Source: Actinomadura viridilutea
GTDB lineage: Bacteria; Actinomycetota; Actinomycetes; Streptosporangiales; Streptosporangiaceae
Reading direction: 5' to 3'
Assembly (NCBI GenBank): GCA_003001795.1
Contig: PVNI01000017.1
Span: 91,776-155,775, forward strand
DNA length: 64,000 nt
The notes below the pieces were generated by a model. It was not told where the DNA came from, did no database searches, and worked only from the letters and a program-made list of their open reading frames with translations. Shown piece by piece: positions 15,334-22,916 of the stretch (position 1 is its first letter; every line of letters begins with the position of its first letter). Both the position numbers and the translations under genes were made by a program.

Positions 15334-18030
15334 TCACGTCAGGCGCTGCGCCAGTTCGGCGATGGCGGCGTGGACGTCCTCGGCGGTGAGGACCGTCAGG
15401 TCTGCGGGGGTGGCGGCCGGGCCGAGCTCGGCGGCGCGCAGGGCGCGCGACGCGCACGCCTTCTCGTAGATGGAGCGGGCGAACCGGCCGTTGCCCAGTT
15501 CGTCGATGAGGCCGAGGCCGCAGGCCCGCTGGAACACCAGCGCCAGGTCGTCCAGGGCGCGCTCCTCCCACCGGTCCCCGCTCTCCTCGGCGATCAGCTG
15601 GGCGATCTGCAGCAGCTCGTCGGGACCGTAGGAGGGGAAGTCCACGCGCACGTCGAAGCGGGAGGCCAGGCCCGGGTTGGACGCCAGGAAGCGCTCCATG
15701 GCGTCCTGGTAACCGGCCAGGACGATCACCAGGCGGTCGCGGTCGTCCTCGGCCCGCTTCAGCAGCGTCTGCACGGCCTCGGCGCCGAACGCGTCGCCGC
15801 CGCTGTAGCCGGAGTTGCTCAGCGCGTAGGCCTCGTCGACGAACAGCACCCCGCCCAGCGCCGAGTCGATCACCTTGTTGGTCTTGATCGCGGTGGCGCC
15901 GAGGTGGTCGCCGACCAGGTCGGCCCGCTGCGCCTCGACCACCTCGGGACGGGCCAGCAGGCCGAGCGCGGCGAACACCCGGCCGAGCACCCGCGCCACG
16001 GTGGTCTTGCCCGTGCCGGGCGGGCCGGTGAACACGAAGTGCCGGGTCGGCGGGCGGGTGACCAGCCCCTGCTCCTCGCGCATCTTGGCGACCTGCAGCT
16101 GCGCGGCGATCTCCCGCACCTGCCGCTTCACCGGCTCCAGCCCGATCATGGCGTCCAGCGAGCCGAGCGCCTCGTCCAGGGTCGGCGTCTCGGCGTAGCC
16201 GCGGTACCGCTCGGTGATCTCGGCGAACGCGGCCTCGACGTCCTCGGCGCGCAGGGTGACGAGCTCGTCGGCGGTGGGGCGCCGCCCCTGCTCGGCGGCC
16301 GCGGCCACGACCCGCATGTCGCGGGCGCGCGCGGCGGCCTCGGTGAGCGACCGGACGAACCGCCCGTTGCCCAGCTCGTCGACGATGCCGCGCCGCTCCA
16401 CCTCGTCGAAGCGGGCGCGCAGGCGGCGGCGGGCGGCCTCGTCGAGCCGGTCGTCGCGCAGCCCGGTGTGGTACTCGGCGATGCGCAGCAGCTCGGCCGG
16501 GCGGTAGCTCGGGAAGTGCACGCGGGTGCCGAACCGGGAGGCCAGGCCGGGGTTGGACGCCAGGAACTCGGTCATCTGCGGCTCGTACCCGGCCAGGATG
16601 ATCACCAGGTTGTCGCGGTCGTCCTCGGCCCGCTTCAGCAGCGTCTGCACGGCCTCGTTGCCGAACCGGTCCGGCTGCCCCTCGGCCGCGTTGACCAGCC
16701 CGTACGCCTCGTCGATGAACAGCACCCCGCCGAGCGCCGAGTCGATGAGCCGGTTGGTCTTGATCGCGGTGGCGCCGAGGTGCTCCCCGACCAGGTCGGC
16801 GCGGTGCGCCTCGACGACGTTCGGGGTGGGCAGCAGCCCGAACGCGTAGAAGATCTTGGCGAGGACGCGGGCGACGGTGGTCTTGCCGGTGCCGGACGGG
16901 CCGACGAACACCAGGTGCCGCAGCGGCTTCTCGGCGGGCACTCCGGCGGCGGCGCGCAGCCGGGCGGCCTCGATGGACGCGGCGATCGACCGGACCTGCC
17001 GCTTCACCGGCTCCAGCCCGACCATCGCCTCCAGCTCGGCCAGCGCCTCCTCGACCGAGATCTCCGGCTGCCCGGCGGCGCCCGCCCCGTCCGGCTCCGG
17101 CACCGGGGCGGGCATCGGCGCGGCCTTCGCGGCCGCCTCGGCGGACGTCGCCGCCCGCGCCTTGGCGGCCGCGGCGCGCTGCTCGTAGGCCGCCTGCGTG
17201 GCCGCGGGCACCCCGGAGGGGAACGCGTCGACGTCGTCGGGGGCGCGTCCCGCCGCGCCGCGGCGTCCCATGTCGAACCGGGTCCACGAACCGCTCTCCG
17301 AACCGTCGAACGGCAGCTCGCGCGGAGCCGCTCCGTCCCTTCGAGAGGCGGTGGGCGCGCCCTCACCGGACGCGCGCGGCGGCCTGACATCCTCGACCCT
17401 TCCGCCCTCGAGCATGCCGTCCTCGAGCAGGCCGGTCTGCTCCTGCACCCAGCCCGTCTCGTACGCTTCCGCGGAAACGGCGCGGCGGGCCTGGACCCAG
17501 CGGTGGACCAGGACGCCCAGCGCGGCGAGCCAGGCGGGCGCCACGTGCAGGTCCGGGAACGGGTGCACGGTCGCGGCGGCGACGAGGCCCGCCGCTCCCA
17601 GCGCGAGCAGGGCGGTGCGCCAGGGCGCGTACCCGCGCAGCCGCAGCGCCACCAACGCCACCGGCACGGCGAGCAGCCCGAGCAGCAGCGACGCGTTCAA
17701 GTACGGGTCGTCGGCCCGCTGCGGGTACAGCCGTCCCAGCGGCACCGACACCGCGAGCCAGCCCGCGACCACCGCAACGACGGCCATGCCCGCCGGCGAC
17801 CGCAGCGTCAGGTGCGCCACGACCATCAGGATGAGGGTGAACACGACCGCGCCGAGCAGCGGCCCGTTCAGGACCACCGCGACCGACGCGACGATCCCGA
17901 CCAGCAGCGCGCCGCCCAGGAACCGCACTCCGGGCAGGATCTGGAAGTAGCGCACGCGCACACGCTCGAAAAGATCCCGCGCCGCGGTGCCCACCGGCGG
18001 GCGGGAGCGGGATCTGCCGAACAATGCCAT
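15334..18030 (-). CDS. Membrane-anchored protein with two CbxX/CfxQ-type AAA+ ATPase domains
   Basis: 898 aa from ATG 18030 (a TTG one codon earlier is possible). The N-terminal third has several hydrophobic helices (for example FLGGALLVGIVASVAVVL and AVVAVVAGWLAVSV), then a charged linker. AAA domain 1 spans about 325-600, with Walker A GPSGTGKTT and Walker B VLFIDEAYGL. AAA domain 2 spans about 615-880, with GPPGTGKTT and VLFVDEAYAL. Both domains share the CbxX-type insert GxTAIKTN and the LASNPGLASRF segment, so one arose from the other. Relatives include Rubisco activases, SpoVK and the EccA ATPases of type VII secretion. No Rubisco or ESX gene lies nearby. Remodelling of an unknown protein at the membrane is the best inference. 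Confidence 0.88.
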   Translation of the reverse strand: MALFGRSRSRPPVGTAARDLFERVRVRYFQILPGVRFLGGALLVGIVASVAVVLNGPLLGAVVFTLILMVVAHLTLRSPAGMAVVAVVAGWLAVSVPLGRLYPQRADDPYLNASLLLGLLAVPVALVALRLRGYAPWRTALLALGAAGLVAAATVHPFPDLHVAPAWLAALGVLVHRWVQARRAVSAEAYETGWVQEQTGLLEDGMLEGGRVEDVRPPRASGEGAPTASRRDGAAPRELPFDGSESGSWTRFDMGRRGAAGRAPDDVDAFPSGVPAATQAAYEQRAAAAKARAATSAEAAAKAAPMPAPVPEPDGAGAAGQPEISVEEALAELEAMVGLEPVKRQVRSIAASIEAARLRAAAGVPAEKPLRHLVFVGPSGTGKTTVARVLAKIFYAFGLLPTPNVVEAHRADLVGEHLGATAIKTNRLIDSALGGVLFIDEAYGLVNAAEGQPDRFGNEAVQTLLKRAEDDRDNLVIILAGYEPQMTEFLASNPGLASRFGTRVHFPSYRPAELLRIAEYHTGLRDDRLDEAARRRLRARFDEVERRGIVDELGNGRFVRSLTEAAARARDMRVVAAAAEQGRRPTADELVTLRAEDVEAAFAEITERYRGYAETPTLDEALGSLDAMIGLEPVKRQVREIAAQLQVAKMREEQGLVTRPPTRHFVFTGPPGTGKTTVARVLGRVFAALGLLARPEVVEAQRADLVGDHLGATAIKTNKVIDSALGGVLFVDEAYALSNSGYSGGDAFGAEAVQTLLKRAEDDRDRLVIVLAGYQDAMERFLASNPGLASRFDVRVDFPSYGPDELLQIAQLIAEESGDRWEERALDDLALVFQRACGLGLIDELGNGRFARSIYEKACASRALRAAELGPAATPADLTVLTAEDVHAAIAELAQRLT

Positions 18031-18462
18031 CAAGGCGAGTAAAGCGCAGGAGCCCTCGGATCGGCACCATCTGGACGCGGTTCACCGCCCCGTGTCAAGC
18101 CGGAACCGTCATGGGAACGGCGGCTCCCGTCGCCAAATGCGCCCCCGCTGACCAGCGAATTCTCCCGATGTCACGATGCGGGTGAACAACGCCGCCCATT
18201 CCATTGAGATCGTCATCGCGAAAGGACGCGTGCACGCTCCCGACGGCGTGCTCCGCCGCACGTCCCCGCGCGGACCTTGACGCGCACGCCCGTCCGTGGC
18301 CCGTCAAGCCCCCGCGGCGCGGCCGCAGTCGGCCCGCGGCGCCGCCGTGGCGCGGCGGCACGGAACAAGATCCCGCCCCTACGATCTAATCGCGCGGCCC
18401 ATTGCCGGAGAGCGCCCTCGGCACCGCGCCGTAAGGATCGCCGCCTTCGAACGGGAGATTTC
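18031..18462. other. Divergent intergenic region, no gene seen
   Basis: 432 bp between the AAA ATPase and rnhB starts. It must carry both promoters. Open frames are short, lack ribosome-binding sites and show no recognisable protein; no repeat or strong hairpin was found. Confidence 0.5.
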
Positions 18463-19266
18463 GTGACGGACCCCATTGTCGCGCTTCCGGGCCTGGAGCC
18501 GCCGCCCGGATCCGATGCGCCCGAGTCCCCGGCCGCGCCGCCGGCCGGGTACGAGATCGAGCACGAACTGCGCGCCGCTCTCGGCGCGCGGCGCATCGCC
18601 GGGGTGGACGAGGTGGGCCGCGGCGCGTGGGCCGGGCCGGTGGTGGTGTGCGCGGCGGTCACCGACCTGTCTCCCCCGCCGGAGCTGCCGGGACGCGGCG
18701 GCCGCACGATCCGGCTGACCGACTCCAAGCTGCTGTCGGCGGCGCACCGTGAGGCGTTCGCCGAGGTGCTGCCCGGCTGGCTGACCGCGTACGCGTTCGG
18801 CTCGGCCGAGCCGGAGGAGATCGACGAGGTGGGCATGACCGAGGCGCTGCGCCGCGCCGCCGTCCGCGCCCTGGAGGCGCTGCCCGAGCCGCCCGACGCC
18901 GTCATTCTGGACGGCAAGCACGACTACATCGGCCGCTTGGGCGCCGCGTCCGGGGGCCGACCCCGCTGGCGGGCCCGCTGCGAGATCAAGGCGGACCAGC
19001 GGTCGGTGTCGGTGGCGGCGGCCTCGGTGCTGGCCAAGGTGCACCGGGACCGGCTCATGGCCGCCCTCGACGCCCGCTTCCCGGGATACGGCTTCGCCGA
19101 CAGCGCCGGCTACCCGTCCCCCGCGCACCAGAAGGCCCTCGCGGAGTCCGGTCCGACGCCGCACCACCGGCTGTCGTGGTCCTACCTGGACGACCTGCCG
19201 CGCTGGCGCCACCTGAAGAAGCACCGCGACCCACAGGCGGGCAACGGTCAGCTCACCCTTTTGTAA
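18463..19266 (+). CDS. rnhB: Ribonuclease HII
   Basis: 267 aa from GTG 18463, with GGGAG upstream. Cleaves the RNA strand of RNA-DNA hybrids and removes single ribonucleotides from DNA using divalent metal. N-terminal signature GVDEVGRGAWAGPVVVCAAV, close to the family DEAGRGPLAGPV with substitutions seen in actinobacteria. The acidic tetrad continues in LTDSKLLS (family DSK motif), ILDGKHDYI (metal Asp) and IKADQRSVSVAAASVLAKVHRD. The first 35 residues are an extra Pro-rich N-terminus. Single gene between the AAA ATPase and an HhH protein. Confidence 0.93.
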   Translation: MTDPIVALPGLEPPPGSDAPESPAAPPAGYEIEHELRAALGARRIAGVDEVGRGAWAGPVVVCAAVTDLSPPPELPGRGGRTIRLTDSKLLSAAHREAFAEVLPGWLTAYAFGSAEPEEIDEVGMTEALRRAAVRALEALPEPPDAVILDGKHDYIGRLGAASGGRPRWRARCEIKADQRSVSVAAASVLAKVHRDRLMAALDARFPGYGFADSAGYPSPAHQKALAESGPTPHHRLSWSYLDDLPRWRHLKKHRDPQAGNGQLTLL

Positions 19267-19438
19267 TTTGTCAACCGTCTCCTCAACTTCCGATACCCGG
19301 GCCGGTATTGCGAACGCTCCAATCCGACATCGACGACATACGGCACTTTTTCGGACGTGTCGTCCGGTCCCGTGGCGCGTCCGCGGGAGTCATCCGCGCC
19401 TGCCTGGGTAAAGCGCCGAGTGACGGGAGGTGCGAGTC

Positions 19439-20077
19439 ATGGACGCTGTTGTGAAGAGGCTGCTGCGCGAAGCGGGCGAGACCTTCGCCGAGGAGGCCGG
19501 TGTTCCCCTCAAGGACCAACCCGCCGCCCTGTGGAAGCTGTTGGTCCTGGCCAACCTTCTCAGCGCCCGCATCTCATCCGAGATCGCGATGGCGGCCACC
19601 CGGGAGCTGTTCCAAGCCGGCGGCGGCACCGCGCGCGGCATGGCACGGCTCACCTGGCAGCAGCGAGTGGACGCGCTCGGCCGCGGTCACTACGTGCGCT
19701 ATGACGAGAGCACGGCGAGCCACCTTGGGGACATGGCCGAGATGGTCCAGGAGAAGTACAACGGCGATCTGCGGCGGCTGGCGATCGAGTCCCAACGCGA
19801 CAGGGAACGGGCCGGGCAGCTGCTGCGCGAGTTCCCCGGCATCGGCCCGGCCGGCGTGGACATCTTCTGCCGCGAAGCGCAGGCGATCTGGCCATGGCTG
19901 CGCCCCTACTTCGACGAGCAGGCCCTCAAGGGCGCCGAACGCCTCGGCCTGCCCCAGGACCCCAAGCGGCTCGCCGACGAAGTCCCCGAGAAGGACCTGG
20001 CCCGCTTCGCCGCCGCCCTCGTCCGTGTAGCCCGGGACAAGGACCTCGCCGACTCCATCACCAAGAACGGCGGCTGA
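19439..20077 (+). CDS. HhH-containing endonuclease III-like protein of unknown function
   Basis: 212 aa from ATG 19439, preceded by GGGAGG at eight bases (an upstream GTG at 19430 sits in the ribosome-binding site). All-helical protein; the stretch LLREFPGIGPAGVDIFCRE (about 122-140) is a helix-hairpin-helix of the LPGIGP type followed by the Asp position seen in DNA glycosylases. The first half (KDQPAALWKLLVLANLLSAR) parallels the N-terminal helices of EndoIII. No Fe-S Cys cluster is seen. A DNA-repair role is inferred from the fold. A strong bidirectional terminator follows. Confidence 0.78.
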   Translation: MDAVVKRLLREAGETFAEEAGVPLKDQPAALWKLLVLANLLSARISSEIAMAATRELFQAGGGTARGMARLTWQQRVDALGRGHYVRYDESTASHLGDMAEMVQEKYNGDLRRLAIESQRDRERAGQLLREFPGIGPAGVDIFCREAQAIWPWLRPYFDEQALKGAERLGLPQDPKRLADEVPEKDLARFAAALVRVARDKDLADSITKNGG

Positions 20078-20107
20078 CCCGCCGTCCCGCAGAGACGCGC
20101 CCCACGC

Positions 20108-20144
20108 ACCGGACGGGCCCCTTGCCGCAAGGGGCCCGTCCGGT
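20108..20144. terminator. Bidirectional terminator between convergent genes
   Basis: Perfect 16-bp stem ACCGGACGGGCCCCTT with loop GCCGC, closing to its complement by 20144. It lies between the HhH gene (plus) and lplA (minus). T-tracts are weak, as usual in GC-rich genomes. Confidence 0.9.
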
Positions 20145-20170
20145 CGTTCCTCAACGATGCAGAGCGCGGG

Positions 20171-21220
20171 TCAGGGGATGCGGGCGGTCCAGGTCGGATC
20201 GGTGAACTTCTCGGCCGCCAGCTTCTCGGCCGCGCGCAGCTCGTCGTCGGTGAGCCGGTCGTCGGTCAGCCCGTAACGGCCCCGGAAGTGGGCGATGAAC
20301 CGTTCGATGATCTGCTCGCGGGGCAGACCGGTCTGACGCCGCAGCGGGTCGACCCGCTTGTTCGCGCTGGCGATGCCCTTGTCGGAGATCTTCTCCCGGC
20401 CGATGCGCAGCACGCGGGTGAGCTTGTCGGCGTCGATGTCGTAGGCCATCGTCGCGTGGTGCAGGACGGTGCCCGACGCCAGCCGCTTCTGCGCCGCTCC
20501 GCCGATCTTGCCCTGGTCGGAGGCGATGTCGTTGAGCGGCTGGTACCACGCCCGGACGCCCAGTTCGCCGAGGGCGCCGAGCACCCAGTCGTCGAGGAAG
20601 GCGTAGCTCTCGGCGAACGACATCCCCGCCACCAGGGAGTCGGGGACGTAGAGCGAGTAGGTGATGGTGTTGCCCGGCTCGATGAACATCGCGCCGCCGC
20701 CGCTGATACGGCGCACCACGGTGACGCCGTAGCGCTCGGCCGCCTCGGCGTCCACCTCGTTGCGCAACGACTGGAAGCTGCCGATGACCACGGCGGGCGA
20801 CGCCCATTCCCAGATGCGCAGCGTCGGCGGCCGGCGGCCGGCGCCGACCTCCACGGCCAGCACCTCGTCCAGCGCCATGTGCAGCGCCGGGTCCTGCGGT
20901 CCTTCGTGGATCAGCCGCCAGTCGTGGTCGTGCCAGTCCGAGGCGCTGGTGAGGGCGCGTCGCACGGCGACACCGATCGCCTCGGCGGACACGCCGAGCA
21001 TGACCGTCCCCTCGGGAAGGCGCGCCTGGACGGCGGCGGCGATGTCGTGGGCCTCGGCGGCCGCGGGCACGCCCTCGATCGCCGCGTTGATCGCCTCCAG
21101 GGCCTCGTCGGGCTCCAGGAAGAAGTCCCCGCTCACCCGTACGTCGCGCAGCCGGTCGTCCACCACGTCCAGGTCGACCACGACGAGCTTGCCGCCGGGG
21201 ATTTTGTATTCACCGTGCAT
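20171..21220 (-). CDS. lplA: Lipoate-protein ligase A family protein
   Basis: 349 aa. The N-terminal 80 residues (MHGEYKIPGGKLVVVDLDV, then VSGDFFLEPDEALEAIN) form the accessory domain usually found C-terminal in E. coli LplA. The catalytic BPL/LplA domain follows with RRISGGGAMFIEPGNT and the lysine-bearing DQGKIGGAAQKRL. It activates lipoate (or octanoate) with ATP and transfers it to E2/H proteins in the cytoplasm. ATG 21220 starts exactly at the conserved MHGEY motif; an adjacent GTG is possible and no strong ribosome-binding site is seen. Single gene with a strong terminator downstream. Confidence 0.9.
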   Translation of the reverse strand: MHGEYKIPGGKLVVVDLDVVDDRLRDVRVSGDFFLEPDEALEAINAAIEGVPAAAEAHDIAAAVQARLPEGTVMLGVSAEAIGVAVRRALTSASDWHDHDWRLIHEGPQDPALHMALDEVLAVEVGAGRRPPTLRIWEWASPAVVIGSFQSLRNEVDAEAAERYGVTVVRRISGGGAMFIEPGNTITYSLYVPDSLVAGMSFAESYAFLDDWVLGALGELGVRAWYQPLNDIASDQGKIGGAAQKRLASGTVLHHATMAYDIDADKLTRVLRIGREKISDKGIASANKRVDPLRRQTGLPREQIIERFIAHFRGRYGLTDDRLTDDELRAAEKLAAEKFTDPTWTARIP

Positions 21221-21313
21221 CACGTCGATAACCAACCCGGATGATCGGGCCTGGATTCCAGGCCCGAAGACGCACCGCACACAGCGACGCCACCGCCCGC
21301 CGAAGCCCGGCCA

Positions 21314-21446
21314 CGTCCCCCGGCATGAGCTCGAGCTGGGCGGACGGGTCGCCGGTCACCTCGGCCATGCTGAAGCACGGCGCGACCCGCCCGTAGACCT
21401 GGCCGTCGGCCTGGGCGCACTCGCCGATCGCCCAGACCGCTGCTCC
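21314..21446 (-). pseudogene. Remnant of a NirB-like FAD/NAD(P) oxidoreductase
   Basis: On the minus strand the translation GAAVWAIGECAQADGQVYGR followed by VAPCFSMAEVTGD matches the NirB/NasB-family signature (WAIGECA, QVYGLVAP). Nothing upstream or downstream completes the enzyme, and the frame has no start or conserved flanks. It sits between lplA and a TetR gene and appears to be a decayed fragment of about 45 codons. Nitrite reductase-type genes are otherwise absent from the window. Confidence 0.55.
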
Positions 21447-21630
21447 CTTCGACGTGCCGACCGGCGTCCGAGAGCGGCGGACGTTGCACCGAAGCGGCAC
21501 GCTCACAGTGCGCACCGCGCACAGAGGCCCCCATCGGTACCTGAGCGAACGGCTGCTCGGCCTCACCTACGCCGCGCTGGAGGCCTGCGTGCTTCGGCGA
21601 GGTTCGGTCATCGGATGTCCACGGCGACGA

Positions 21631-22248
21631 TCACGGTGCCGAGGGCGGCGGGCCGGGGAGTTCCCCGGGCTGGGCGGTACGCAGGCCGTCCAGCATGATC
21701 TGCAGGTTGCGCTCCCACTGGTGCTCGCTCGCGCGCACGCCGAGCGCGTGATCGCCGGTGGAGGCCGACACGAGCAGGAACGCCACGTCCGGCCAGGTGA
21801 CGTCCGGCCGCACCACTCCGGCCCGCTGGACACGCTCGACGAGCAGGCGCAGCCGTTCGCGCAGGTCCGCGCGGGCGTGCTCGACGTTCCCGCCCAGCGC
21901 CTCGTTGATGTCGCACAGCTCGTTGCGCAGACGGATGTAGTCCCCCGCGAACTCCCGGAAGCCCGTCCAAGGGTCGGGATGGGCGAGGGCCTCGTCGGCC
22001 CGTGCCACGATCTCGCCCAGCACCTCCTCGAGAACCGCCTCCAGCAGCGTCTCCAGGGAGCCGACGCGGCGGTAGAACGTGCCGATGCCCACGCCCGCGC
22101 GACGAGCGATCTCGTGGGCGGTGACCTCCCCGCCGAGCTCACGGACGGCCTCCCGGGTGGCGGCCACCAACCGCTCCAGGTTGCGCCGCGCGTCGGCCCG
22201 GGGGCGCCGCCCGGACGCGCCGCCCAAGAGCCGGTCCACCGCGTTCAT
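21631..22248 (-). CDS. TetR/AcrR family transcriptional regulator
   Basis: 205 aa. The HTH region is RRNLERLVAATREAVRELGG, then VTAHEIARRAGVGIGTFYRR, then VGSLETLLEAVLEEV. The C-terminal regulatory domain is of the SbtR-like type (VRPDVTWPDVAFLLVSAST, then NLQIMLDGLRTA). ATG 22248 chosen; TTG 22254 is an alternative. Its 3' side faces the NirB-like remnant, so any former target there is lost; no other obvious target gene is adjacent. Confidence 0.88.
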   Translation of the reverse strand: MNAVDRLLGGASGRRPRADARRNLERLVAATREAVRELGGEVTAHEIARRAGVGIGTFYRRVGSLETLLEAVLEEVLGEIVARADEALAHPDPWTGFREFAGDYIRLRNELCDINEALGGNVEHARADLRERLRLLVERVQRAGVVRPDVTWPDVAFLLVSASTGDHALGVRASEHQWERNLQIMLDGLRTAQPGELPGPPPSAP

Positions 22249-22841
22249 AACCAAATCCTACAAACCGGACCTCGCCCCTCCGTTTCTCCGGACGACCGCC
22301 GTCCGCTTTGAAAAGAACCTGGAAGATTCGACGTTCCCCATCAACCTCGATGACCCGCTGCCGGACGCGACGGGCCCACAGCGGCACACGGCGCGTTGCC
22401 GCTCGCCGCGCCGCGCAACGAGATCAGCGCGGTGAGCACCGACCGCCGGCAAGGCGTCCGCTGGACGACGAGGGCATCGGACAGGCCGCTCGGCCGCCAC
22501 CCGCGGTGCCTTGAGTCCTCGAGGCGGAGTGGACGTCGTCTCGGATCATCATCGGCGTCGATGGCGGCCATGACGGCGACGCTGCGTGAGCGTCAACGCC
22601 GGCGGCAGGCCGTGAACCGGGATCTTTGACGGCCGATCGCGCGAAGGCGACGGGCCGTCCGCCGCGGCAACGTTGCAGGAGGCGCCGTCGGCTGCGAGAC
22701 CGACGCAGCAACGGTCACCAGCGGCATCGGCTCGTCCACCACATCGCCTGTCGACAGCGACAGCGGCGTCGACCCGCATGGGCGAGCCAGCACTCACGAA
22801 GGTGAAACGCCTTTGCGCGGCTCCTCAGAGAGCACGAACGT
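22249..22841. other. Intergenic region without a supported gene
   Basis: About 590 bp between the TetR start and the nrdJ terminator. Codon usage in all frames looks non-coding and no frame gives recognisable protein. Possibly decayed sequence. Confidence 0.5.
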
Positions 22842-22899
22842 GCACGGGCGGCCGAGGCGGAAGAGGAGCATCGGCCCTCCTCCGCCCGGCCGCCCGTGC
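22842..22899 (-). terminator. Transcription terminator of nrdJ
   Basis: Long hairpin just after the nrdJ stop: outer arms GCACGGGCGGCCG and CGGCCGCCCGTGC, inner arms GGCGGAAGAGGAG and CTCCTCCGCC. On the minus strand it follows the gene by 17 bp. Confidence 0.85.
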
Positions 22900-22916
22900 G
22901 GGAACCGTGTCGTCGA

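Noticed and set aside
22249..22841. Small genes in the gap before nrdJ
   Set aside because: No ribosome-binding sites, non-coding codon bias and no recognisable protein in any frame.
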